A DNA stretch of 64,000 nt from JADJGC01 sp964617645 (GTDB lineage: Bacteria; Zixibacteria; MSB-5A5; CAIYYT01). The position numbers were made by a program, and so were the translations under genes. The stretch is from positions 1 through 64,000 of the forward strand of contig CAZTYE010000003.1 in assembly GCA_964617645.1 (NCBI GenBank), in the 5' to 3' direction. How positions within the stretch are numbered: position 1 is the first letter of the stretch; each line of letters starts with the position of its first letter. Positions 26,424 to 34,157 of this stretch are shown here, piece by piece. The notes below the pieces were generated by a model that saw only the letters and a program-made list of their open reading frames with translations, made no database searches and was not told the DNA's origin.

Positions 26424-26477
26424 AACCTCCCGAATAGGAGAGCGGAGGCCTCTCCCCACTCTCATTTTCCGGAGGTT
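26424..26477 (+). promoter_or_regulatory. Expression platform: helix that can hide the ribosome binding site
   Basis: AACCTCC (26424-26430) is complementary over 7 bases to GGAGGTT (26471-26477), which contains the ribosome binding site of the transporter gene. A competing hairpin (GGAGAG at 26437 with CTCTCC at 26450) lies between. This suggests translational control by the riboswitch rather than, or as well as, termination. No U-tract terminator is present. Confidence 0.6.
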
Positions 26478-26479
26478 TT

Positions 26480-28483
26480 ATGTCAGATTCCGCACCGACT
26501 GGCGACGAACCGTCAAGTAGATCACCGTTACGGAACAACTGGGGACAACGGCTGCGAAGGCTGTTCTTCGGCGCGCCGCGAGATCCCCTTGATCGCACTG
26601 TCTTTCATCGCATTTCCGTAGTTGCGTTCCTGGCTTGGGTCGGACTTGGCGCCGACGGTATTTCCTCGTCCTGTTACGGCCCGGAAGAGGCGTTTCGGAC
26701 CTTGGGCGATCACGCCTATCTCGCCGTCGTGCTGGCCGGGCTGATGATCGCGACCGTGGCGATCATATCGATCGCCTACAGCCGCGTCATCGAGCACTTT
26801 CCGCAAGGCGGTGGTGGATACGTTGTGGCGACGGCGCTTCTGGGCGAGAAAGCGGGTGTAGTATCGGGTTCCGCGCTACTCGTCGACTACGTCCTCACGA
26901 TCGCCATCTCCATTGCCGCTGCCGGCGACGCGTTGTTTAGTTTTCTGCCGCCGGATTGGCAAACGTACAAGCTGAGCGCGGAGTTCATCATGATCCTGTT
27001 TCTCGTCGCCTTGAACATTCGCGGCGTGAAAGAATCGATTCTCGTGCTGCTGCCGGTATTTCTTTTGTTCATTCTCACCCATGCCGTGCTCATCGGCGGC
27101 GGAATTCTGGCTCACGCGGCGGCAATTCCGGACACCATCGACGGCGTGAGCAGCGGATTCCAGTCGGGAATTTCGTCCCTCGGAATCGGCGCCTTGCTGT
27201 TGCTCATCATCCACGCCTACTCTCTCGGTGGCGGTACCTACACGGGGATCGAGGCCGTCTCTAACGGTTTGCCGATCATGCGTGACCCAAAGGTCAGAAC
27301 CGGCAAGCGCACGATGCTCTACATGGCTCTCTCCCTCGGTCTGACCGCAGCGGGTCTGATCATCTGCTACCTGCTCTGGGGCATCGGTCCGGTTCCCGGA
27401 AAAACCATGAACGCCGTGCTGGTCGAACGGTTCGTGCAAGTCGTGCCGCTCGGTTATTTTTTCGTCATCGTCACTATGATCTCCGAGGGCGCGCTGCTGG
27501 TGGTAGCGGCGCAGGCCGGATTTGTCGATGGTCCGCGCGTGCTGGCTAACATGGCCGTCGACGGTTGGGTGCCTAAGATGTATTCATCACTCTCGGAGCA
27601 ATTAACAACCCGCAACGGCATCGTTCTGATGGGCGTCGCGGCTTTAGCGGCGCTGCTCTACACCGGCGGTGACGTACGGCATTTGGTCGTGATGTATAGC
27701 ATCAACGTCTTCGTCACGTTCTCGCTGACCGAGATGGGCATGTGTCGACTCTGGGTGCGCAGTCGTGCTACCGAACCGCGATGGGTGCGCAAAATCTCGA
27801 TTCACGTCATCGGGCTGGTCATGTGCTTGACGATCCTTACCGTGATCGTGATCGAAAAATTCACTCAGGGCGGTTGGCTGACATTGATTATCACCTCGCT
27901 GGTTATCGCCCTCTGTTTTTTGATCCGACGTCACTATCGCACGATGCAGGTCAAGCTCGGTGGTTTGTATGAAAGTCTGGTCAAGATTCCGCAGTCTTCG
28001 GAATTCAAGCGCCGGATCGCTGACCGCAAGCTCCCGACTGCCGTGATTCTTGTCTCGGGCTATACCGGCGTCGGAATTCACAGCCTGTTCAAAGTGCGCA
28101 AAGAGTTTCCCAGCCATTGCCAAAACCTCCTCTTCCTTTCGGTCGCGGTTGTCGATTCTGATGCTTTCCGCATCAATAATGCTCTCGATCAAATCACGGA
28201 AAAGGCCAAACATGATCTGCAGCAATACGTCAATCTCGCCAACGTGATCGGAGTCGCTGCGGACTGTCGCCTCGCCATCGGCACGGACGCGGTCGCCGAG
28301 TTAGAGAGACTCTGCCTCGAGGCGGCGGCGGAGTACCCCAAATTGACATTTTTCGCTGGGCAATTGGTGTTCCAGAAGGATCGTTGGTACCAGAGGATTT
28401 TGCACAATGAAACGGCATTTGCTCTGCAGAAGCGGCTGCAGTTGGCTGGCAAGACGATGATAATTCTGCCGGCGCGCGTTTGA
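26480..28483 (+). CDS. KimA-like potassium importer (APC superfamily)
   Basis: A 667-residue membrane protein. Residues about 45-480 hold roughly 12 TM helices of the APC fold, with the 'GLGADGISSSCYGPEEAF' region seen in KimA-like transporters. The remaining about 180 residues form a cytoplasmic domain ('PTAVILVSGYTGVGIHSLFKVRKEFP' to the end). KimA (YdaO) of Bacillus is a high-affinity proton/potassium symporter inhibited by c-di-AMP, and its gene is regulated by the same riboswitch class. Here the riboswitch leader and the layout support that function strongly. An amino-acid permease role cannot be excluded by sequence alone. GGAGG precedes ATG 26480. Confidence 0.85.
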   Translation: MSDSAPTGDEPSSRSPLRNNWGQRLRRLFFGAPRDPLDRTVFHRISVVAFLAWVGLGADGISSSCYGPEEAFRTLGDHAYLAVVLAGLMIATVAIISIAYSRVIEHFPQGGGGYVVATALLGEKAGVVSGSALLVDYVLTIAISIAAAGDALFSFLPPDWQTYKLSAEFIMILFLVALNIRGVKESILVLLPVFLLFILTHAVLIGGGILAHAAAIPDTIDGVSSGFQSGISSLGIGALLLLIIHAYSLGGGTYTGIEAVSNGLPIMRDPKVRTGKRTMLYMALSLGLTAAGLIICYLLWGIGPVPGKTMNAVLVERFVQVVPLGYFFVIVTMISEGALLVVAAQAGFVDGPRVLANMAVDGWVPKMYSSLSEQLTTRNGIVLMGVAALAALLYTGGDVRHLVVMYSINVFVTFSLTEMGMCRLWVRSRATEPRWVRKISIHVIGLVMCLTILTVIVIEKFTQGGWLTLIITSLVIALCFLIRRHYRTMQVKLGGLYESLVKIPQSSEFKRRIADRKLPTAVILVSGYTGVGIHSLFKVRKEFPSHCQNLLFLSVAVVDSDAFRINNALDQITEKAKHDLQQYVNLANVIGVAADCRLAIGTDAVAELERLCLEAAAEYPKLTFFAGQLVFQKDRWYQRILHNETAFALQKRLQLAGKTMIILPARV

Positions 28484-28525
28484 CGTTGTGGCCTTGTTCT
28501 CGCGTTCGGCCATCTCGCATATTTA

Positions 28526-28552
28526 TAGGTCGGGAGCCTGCGCTCCCGACTT
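28526..28552. repeat. GGGAGC-type palindromic repeat, copy 3
   Basis: Arms GTCGGGAGC and GCTCCCGAC with a 'CTGC' loop. A second short palindrome of the type 'TAGGAGCGGCTTTAGCCGCGA' follows at about 28580-28600. Confidence 0.7.
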
Positions 28553-28631
28553 TCGTCTCTGTAATCTCTTCTTCGCTCTGTAGGAGCGGCTTTAGCCGCG
28601 ATTCGAAATCCTGGTTCCAAGGTCGCCCCCA

Positions 28632-28667
28632 CAAAAGAAAAAGTCGGAACCTCTTCGGCTCCGACCG
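28632..28667 (-). terminator. Intrinsic terminator of the sigma/anti-sigma operon
   Basis: On the minus strand, GTCGGAGCC pairs with GGTTCCGAC (with one mismatch, across a short loop) and is followed by CTTTTTCTTTTG, a proper U-tract. It lies 24 bases after the anti-sigma stop. Confidence 0.8.
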
Positions 28668-28690
28668 GCAAAATCGATTGAAATTCTATC

Positions 28691-29566
28691 CTACTCGGAG
28701 ACGGAAACTCTGAAATAAAACTCGTACTCGGCCGGCACCAGCTCGACACCCGCCGGAAATTCTTCCTTGACCGACAGTGAAAAACTGCCGCCCTGCTTGA
28801 GCGCGCCGAGAATTTGCTGGTCAGTCAGGTGAAGCTCGCAGCGATTGGTAAGTTCGGTCGGGCTGCAGTCGATAGCCTGGCCTTCGATCGTGAGAGTTTC
28901 GCCGCCGCGGCGGATCAAATTGAGATCGTAGGAATAATCCGGCACATCGACACGATCGGTTGGAAAGGTAATCACCAGCTCGCGCGTGCCCTGCTTCAGC
29001 GACACCGGCATTTCCGGTATCTGCAGCTCGTCGACTATCGATCGTTTTTCAAACTTTGTCGACAACTCGATATGCACGACATTGTTCACCGGCTGATTGA
29101 ATATCACCACCGCCGCGAACACCGCCACCAGCGCCAAAGCCGCCGGCGCAACGAGACGCGAAACGACGGTGGATTTGAACCAGCGGTCGAGCAGCCCCGG
29201 CTTAGCCGCCGCTACCGCAAGCGGCGCATCCTCCGGAACGAGTGACGCTGACTGCCGCAGAAGCTCGACATCCTGAGTACACGAATCACAATGCTGTAAG
29301 TGTGCTGCGATCGCGGAATATTCGGGAGCGAACTTGTTGAGCCGTTCGTGCGCAAAGCGGTCGAGAGCTTCAGGGCTGATGTGAGCCGAGAAATCGAATC
29401 GCGGAAGGTCGCGGCGAATCGAATAGATGCCACTCCAGAAGGACAACTCCTTCTGCAATTGCGGCGATAACGCAGCCGCCGCCTGAGCGCGCTGAGTGTC
29501 TTCGGCGCTAAGCTTACCGGCCGCCAGGAGCGGCAGCAGTTCAAAAATGTCGTCCGGATTGCTCAT
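28691..29566 (-). CDS. Putative anti-sigma factor (zinc-finger type)
   Basis: A 291-residue protein with an N-terminal cytoplasmic domain holding an HxxxCxxC zinc-binding motif (H89, C93, C96), one TM helix at about 137-156 and a beta-rich extracytoplasmic C-terminal part of about 130 residues. This is the usual layout of zinc-binding anti-sigma factors that hold ECF sigma factors at the membrane. It is the gene directly downstream of an ECF sigma gene (55-base gap). The ligand or stress sensed by the C-terminal domain is not evident. A real terminator follows. Confidence 0.82.
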   Translation of the reverse strand: MSNPDDIFELLPLLAAGKLSAEDTQRAQAAAALSPQLQKELSFWSGIYSIRRDLPRFDFSAHISPEALDRFAHERLNKFAPEYSAIAAHLQHCDSCTQDVELLRQSASLVPEDAPLAVAAAKPGLLDRWFKSTVVSRLVAPAALALVAVFAAVVIFNQPVNNVVHIELSTKFEKRSIVDELQIPEMPVSLKQGTRELVITFPTDRVDVPDYSYDLNLIRRGGETLTIEGQAIDCSPTELTNRCELHLTDQQILGALKQGGSFSLSVKEEFPAGVELVPAEYEFYFRVSVSE

Positions 29567-29620
29567 CGTCTCAGTTCTCCTCTCGCTGGTATTGTCGGGA
29601 TGCGAAAGGCTTGGTTCAGA

Positions 29621-30190
29621 CTAAATCAGTTTCTCCTTTAGCTCCATCGCTATCTTCTTGCACTCGTGCACCTTACGCTTTACCGTGCCCTCCGGAATTT
29701 CCAGCTTGACGCCGATTTCCTTGTAGTTCAAGGACTCCGAAAACACCAGCCGCCACAGCTTCTGGCACTCGTCGCCAACCGCGCGGAAGATCTTGAGGAA
29801 GATCGCTTTCTCGACTTCACGCTCATAAATGACGTCTGGCGATTCCTCTTCAGCCGGAATTGGCATCTCTTCGGGGGGCGCCTCGCGAGCCACGCGCTGG
29901 CTGCGCACTTGATCGATACACGTGTAGCGTGCGATCCGCTGCACCCAAGTGCGGAAGGTCGACTCGCCGCGGAATTGCCCGGCCCTGAGCGCCGTAAAAA
30001 GCTTCAAGTGAACAACCGAATTCACGTCTTCGACGTCTTCAACAAAGTGCCAGATACTCAGCCGCGTGACCTGATTGACCCAGGTGTCGACTTGTTTGTA
30101 AGTCTCACTCCGGCCGGCGATGTATCGTTGGGATAGTTCGATTTCCGCCGCCGGATTGGCGGAGCTGGTTCTGTCGGTAATGGCGAACAT
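29621..30190 (-). CDS. ECF-type RNA polymerase sigma factor
   Basis: From ATG 30190 the protein has 189 residues. Region 2 ('EDVEDVNSVVHLKLFTALRAG..FRTWVQRIARYTCIDQVRSQ') binds the -10 element and region 4 ('NYKEIGVKLEIPEGTVKRKVHECKKIA') binds the -35. The frame extends upstream to 30301, but that part contains a palindromic repeat (30292-30314) and no sigma-like sequence, so the inner ATG is preferred. No ribosome binding site is obvious; leaderless translation is possible. It pairs with the anti-sigma gene downstream. The regulon is unknown. Confidence 0.88.
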   Translation of the reverse strand: MFAITDRTSSANPAAEIELSQRYIAGRSETYKQVDTWVNQVTRLSIWHFVEDVEDVNSVVHLKLFTALRAGQFRGESTFRTWVQRIARYTCIDQVRSQRVAREAPPEEMPIPAEEESPDVIYEREVEKAIFLKIFRAVGDECQKLWRLVFSESLNYKEIGVKLEIPEGTVKRKVHECKKIAMELKEKLI

Positions 30191-30291
30191 GGATATCGCG
30201 AATATAGAATTGTTGATATCCAGCGACCAAGTCGAAAATGCGCTGGCGATACACGTCGAATTCATGAAAAGCAGAGGCAATATTCTCGCGC

Positions 30292-30314
30292 AGGGGCGCA
30301 TGGCAATGCGCCCT
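30292..30314. repeat. GGGCGCAT-type palindromic repeat
   Basis: GGGCGCAT and ATGCGCCC face each other around 'GGCA'. The same palindrome occurs at 61473-61493. It lies upstream of the sigma factor start. Confidence 0.6.
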
Positions 30315-30399
30315 TCGGCGTCGTCACGATTCTATCCTGATTTCAATGTTGTAGATAGGGAGCCCGACGTTTCGGAAGTCGCAACCGCGGCAGATCGAC

Positions 30400-31455
30400 C
30401 TACGGCTTGAATATGCCGTTACCCAACCGCTCAAACAGCCGCCGTAGCGCAGTGTCATCGCAGACCAACCGGCGGGTCTGCCAGATCGTGTAATAGACCT
30501 CCCAGCGCGGAATTTTCACGGCCTTTGCACCGGTAACCAAACACGGATTTCGGTAAGCCCGACGCAGCGTACGAATCGCAAAGAACAGCGACCAAAGATT
30601 GAACAGCCGCACACTGACGTGCTGGGGAGGAATCAACAGCGTATATTCGAGCGCGTCGCGAAGATATTGTGCGGTCACGCACGTAAGTTGGTCGAACACA
30701 ACCAGCGATCGTTCCGTGTTCTGCGACTCGAAGAACTTATCTGGAGCAATTCCGACCGCACCCATCATCTCTCGCGGCAGATACATCCAGCCTCGCTCAA
30801 AGTCGCGCCGCGCATCCTTGATAATATTGGTCATCTGCAGTCCGCGGGCGAAGGACTGGTCGAGGCGCAGCAGTTGGTCGCGCGTCGTCTCGTTGATGTC
30901 TGTCAAATAATGGCAGAAGAGATTCGTCAACATCCGACCGACTGTTCCCGCGACGAAGTGGCAGTATTCTTCAAGTTCAGCAATCGTGTGCAAGTGATGC
31001 AATCCCGATTGCTGCTCAACCGGCCGTCTTATCGTCTTCAGCATTCCCAGCGCCATCTCGCGAACGCAGGCGCAAACCGGGATGCGCGCCGATTCCGGCA
31101 GAGACGAGAACGCCACTTCCACCAAACCCAAATCCGCTATCAATCGTTGTTCGGGATCCGCCACGTCCAGTTCGCCCCACTGTTTGATCCAGGCCGCAAT
31201 TACTTCCGCTGACCGCACCGGCGCCGCAAACATCCGGGCATAGTCTTCCAGAAGCTGCTCGCGTCGCTGCGCCTCGAGCGCCGCCGAGTCTTCGACAGTG
31301 TCAACGACGCGGCAATACAAATAGGCGCACAGCACGGCTTGTTGCAGTTCGCCTCCGAGGACGCGGATATTGATCGCAAACGTGCGCGAAACTTGCGGTA
31401 GTATCGCTCTGCAAAATGCCAATGCATCCGAAGGCAGCGGAGAGGTTGCGATCAT
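30400..31455 (-). CDS. Squalene/phytoene synthase-family enzyme
   Basis: A 351-residue protein with the two prenyl-pyrophosphate-binding motifs of the family: 'DTVED' at 52-56 and 'DARRDFE' at 214-220 (Dxxxd), with 'QMTNIIKDARRDFERGWMYLP' typical of squalene synthases. It joins two farnesyl (or geranylgeranyl) diphosphates head-to-head. The DTVED form and the 350-residue length are nearest to squalene synthase, but phytoene synthase cannot be excluded. No carotenoid or hopanoid genes are close. It is followed on the same strand by the sigma factor after a gap of about 210 bases. Divergent from the YbaK gene. Confidence 0.88.
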   Translation of the reverse strand: MIATSPLPSDALAFCRAILPQVSRTFAINIRVLGGELQQAVLCAYLYCRVVDTVEDSAALEAQRREQLLEDYARMFAAPVRSAEVIAAWIKQWGELDVADPEQRLIADLGLVEVAFSSLPESARIPVCACVREMALGMLKTIRRPVEQQSGLHHLHTIAELEEYCHFVAGTVGRMLTNLFCHYLTDINETTRDQLLRLDQSFARGLQMTNIIKDARRDFERGWMYLPREMMGAVGIAPDKFFESQNTERSLVVFDQLTCVTAQYLRDALEYTLLIPPQHVSVRLFNLWSLFFAIRTLRRAYRNPCLVTGAKAVKIPRWEVYYTIWQTRRLVCDDTALRRLFERLGNGIFKP

Positions 31456-31571
31456 AATTCGCTGAGCAACATAGCCAGACGCGCAAGGGGAAAGAAGAAC
31501 AAATTCTCTTCGGTGCTATTGCGCTTGACAAGCGCCGGTCACTGTCGATTCTTGCTCGGCGAGAGCAATCG

Positions 31572-32048
31572 ATGGCGACCCCCGTATTCGACAAAATCAA
31601 ACAGTGGCTGGACGAGCGCGGTGTTTCCTACCGCACGGTGCATCACGAACCGACGTACACCTCGGAGGAGTCAGCGCGCGCGCGCGGCGAGGAGATCAAG
31701 ATCGGCGGCAAAGCGATCCTGATGAAAGTGGGCGAAATCTTCAAGCTCTTCGTCTTGAGCGCCGACCGCAAGATCGACTCCGACTTGATCAAAGCCGAAT
31801 TCGGCATAAAGAAAACCCGCTTCGCCACCGCTGAAGAGTTGCAGGACTTCACCGGCCTGGTCCCCGGCTCAGTACCGCCGTTCGGCTTCCCGATTCTCCC
31901 CTTCGAGCTTTACATCGACCAATCAATTCTGCTCAATCCGCGGATTGCCTTCAATGCCGGCTCACTGACTGATTCCATCGTGATGGCCGTGCCGGACTAC
32001 ATCGCTGTCGCCGATGGCCGGGTGTTCGCTTTCTCGCGCGTTGATTAG
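31572..32048 (+). CDS. YbaK/ProX-type aminoacyl-tRNA editing domain protein
   Basis: A 158-residue stand-alone editing domain. The signature 'ILMKVGEIFKLFVLSADRKID', the 'ATAEELQDFTGLVPGSVPPFG' loop and 'NAGSLTDSIVMAVPDYIAV' match the YbaK/EbsC/ProX deacylase superfamily, which hydrolyses mischarged tRNA (for example Cys-tRNA-Pro or Ala-tRNA-Pro). The substrate cannot be fixed from this sequence. A bidirectional stem-loop follows at 32085. Confidence 0.9.
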   Translation: MATPVFDKIKQWLDERGVSYRTVHHEPTYTSEESARARGEEIKIGGKAILMKVGEIFKLFVLSADRKIDSDLIKAEFGIKKTRFATAEELQDFTGLVPGSVPPFGFPILPFELYIDQSILLNPRIAFNAGSLTDSIVMAVPDYIAVADGRVFAFSRVD

Positions 32049-32084
32049 ATTACTGCGGGCATCCGCGTTCATCGTCCAAATCAA

Positions 32085-32109
32085 AAGGCGCGCCATACTG
32101 GCGCGCCTT
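32085..32109. terminator. Bidirectional terminator-like stem-loop
   Basis: AAGGCGCGCC (32085-32094) pairs perfectly with GGCGCGCCTT (32100-32109) around a 5-base loop between convergent genes. A TTTTGA run follows on the minus strand, TTGGTTT on the plus strand. Confidence 0.75.
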
Positions 32110-32137
32110 GGTTTGTTCAACTCCGTTTAATTGATCG

Positions 32138-34048
32138 TCAACATGACGCGCACGGCGCCGCGCCGCCGGCAAAGATGTAGTTGATCAACAACACGGCGTC
32201 GGCAATTGACAAGCCGCCGTTGCAATCGGCGTCGCCCGCTTGCACCGGATCCGGAGCCGCGCCACCGGCGAAGATATAATTGATCAAGTACACCGCGTCG
32301 GCGATCGAAATCGCTCCGTTGCCGTCCGCGTCACCGCAGATATAGGGCGGATCGATGATCGTGATATCAAAGCTCACCGTATCCGCGGTCGGCGGAATGC
32401 TGCTGTCGGTCACGTAGACCGTGAAGAAATACTGCGCGTTGAAAAACGGCGTGCCGGTAATCGTGCCGACGGCGCCGCCATTAAACACCGTGCCAAACGG
32501 CAGATCACCGCCGAAGAAAGTCCAAGTATATGGTCCCACTCCTCCGACCGGTGTAAACTGGAAGAAGTAACTGAGGCCGTTGTAGCCATCCGGCGGGTCG
32601 TTTTGATAGGCGTGCACCCGGCCGTCGCAGTGATCGCCGATGCCGTCGCTGTTGAAATCCGCTTGTGTCGGATTCGGCACCGACGGGCAATTGTCGCAGG
32701 CGTCACCGACGGTGTCGGCATCGCCGTCCGTCTGGGAAGCGTTGGCGACGGTCGGACAGTTGTCCGCCGGACACGTATTCTGCGCAAATCCCGGATTGCC
32801 AAAACCGTCCGAGTCGGTATCGGTGCAGGTGTCGCAAGCATCGCCGATGTTGTCGCCGTCGGCATCGGCCTGGTTCGCGTTCGCCGTATTGACGCAATTG
32901 TCGCAGGCATCACCCACCTGATCGCCGTCCGCGTCGGTTTGCGTCGGATTCGCCACGAACACACAATTGTCATTCGGATTGAGAATTCCGTCGCCATCGA
33001 CGTCGGCGACGCGGTAGTTATCCAAAATGGCGTCGCTCCAGCAGCGCATGCGTGAGTACTGCTGGGTGGTGATGACCTCTTCCGAGCATCCCGAATAACC
33101 CATAACGTTTTCATACTGGGTCCGCCCCCAAGGCGTCGCGTTACACGGATCGTTCGTTCCGGGCGGAGAACAGTTAAAATTCAACGGCGTCGGCGGCGTG
33201 TCGGAGCACAAATCCCCGCGCTCATCGTTGACCGAACCGGCAAACTCCCAGCACGCGCCGCACTGCGTCGTCTCGCTGCTGCCGCCGCGGAAAGTGTGCC
33301 ACAGGCCCAGCGTGTGGCCCATCTCGTGGGTCGTGTAGCCGTTGTCGGGGGCAAAACCGGCGGAGTGCATCACGATCCCGTACCGCGCGGTGCTGACCGC
33401 CGTCCACGGCAAGTAGGCATAACCCAGCGTGATCTGTCCGGGTGTCGTCTGCTCAATATCGGTCACATAAATGTTGATCTTCGTCGTCCACGAGTCGCCG
33501 TAAGTCGACTTCATGGCGAAGTCCTCCGAATTCGACAAGATCCGGTAGCCGGAATCATCATGCGTCTGGATGTTGTCGAGCAGGAACTGAATGTTGCCGG
33601 GGAGATAGTCGACGTTGAGCCGGTCAAGCACCAGTTCGCATTCCTGCGCCGTGGTCGCCGGATTCGTCCCGTTGTCTTCGCGAAAGATATGAAAGACCAC
33701 TCGATAGTAGTGGATTTCCTGATTCGGCTGCGGCGCATACTGATTACGGACGGCCGCGTCATCGCAAGCGCCGTTGTTCGTGCAATCGAGCAGCGGCGAG
33801 CGATTCGCCGAATTCGGGTTCAGTTGCTCTTCCAGAATCTCCGAACTGCACCAGCCGACCTGATGCCGGCGAATGATCTCCTTGATCTGGTCCGGATTCC
33901 GCCGAATCTCGTCGATTATGGCATTCGGATCGATCGATCGCGGATCGCTGCCCGCGGCACTCGCCGCGCCGACGGGTAACAGCGCCAACGCCAGCAGACC
34001 AAGAGTCAACAGCCACAGCGATCGTCTAAACATGGAGCCTAATGACAT
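32138..34048 (-). CDS. Exported M43-like metalloprotease with TSP3 repeats and dockerin pair
   Basis: A 636-residue protein with a signal peptide (cleavage near 'GAASA'). The catalytic domain (about 90-345) carries the metzincin signature 'HEMGHTLGLWH' (HExxHxxGxxH), as in M43 (pappalysin/cytophagalysin) proteases. Residues about 350-470 are thrombospondin type 3 calcium-binding repeats ('DGILNPNDNC', 'DADGDQVGDACDNC'), then an Ig-like region, then two dockerin-like repeats ending 'PCASC'. Ribosome binding site AGGAGAG. It is a tandem paralogue of the gene at 34158-36194. Secreted protein degradation is likely; the substrate is unknown. Confidence 0.9.
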   Translation of the reverse strand: MSLGSMFRRSLWLLTLGLLALALLPVGAASAAGSDPRSIDPNAIIDEIRRNPDQIKEIIRRHQVGWCSSEILEEQLNPNSANRSPLLDCTNNGACDDAAVRNQYAPQPNQEIHYYRVVFHIFREDNGTNPATTAQECELVLDRLNVDYLPGNIQFLLDNIQTHDDSGYRILSNSEDFAMKSTYGDSWTTKINIYVTDIEQTTPGQITLGYAYLPWTAVSTARYGIVMHSAGFAPDNGYTTHEMGHTLGLWHTFRGGSSETTQCGACWEFAGSVNDERGDLCSDTPPTPLNFNCSPPGTNDPCNATPWGRTQYENVMGYSGCSEEVITTQQYSRMRCWSDAILDNYRVADVDGDGILNPNDNCVFVANPTQTDADGDQVGDACDNCVNTANANQADADGDNIGDACDTCTDTDSDGFGNPGFAQNTCPADNCPTVANASQTDGDADTVGDACDNCPSVPNPTQADFNSDGIGDHCDGRVHAYQNDPPDGYNGLSYFFQFTPVGGVGPYTWTFFGGDLPFGTVFNGGAVGTITGTPFFNAQYFFTVYVTDSSIPPTADTVSFDITIIDPPYICGDADGNGAISIADAVYLINYIFAGGAAPDPVQAGDADCNGGLSIADAVLLINYIFAGGAAPCASC

Positions 34049-34157
34049 TGTTCTCTCCTATTGATTACCCAAGCTCTATTTCACTTTTCGCAGTCGACTA
34101 TATTTTAATCGTCAGCGCCGGCCAATGTCTCGACCGCGCCAAAACGCCGATTTCGGG

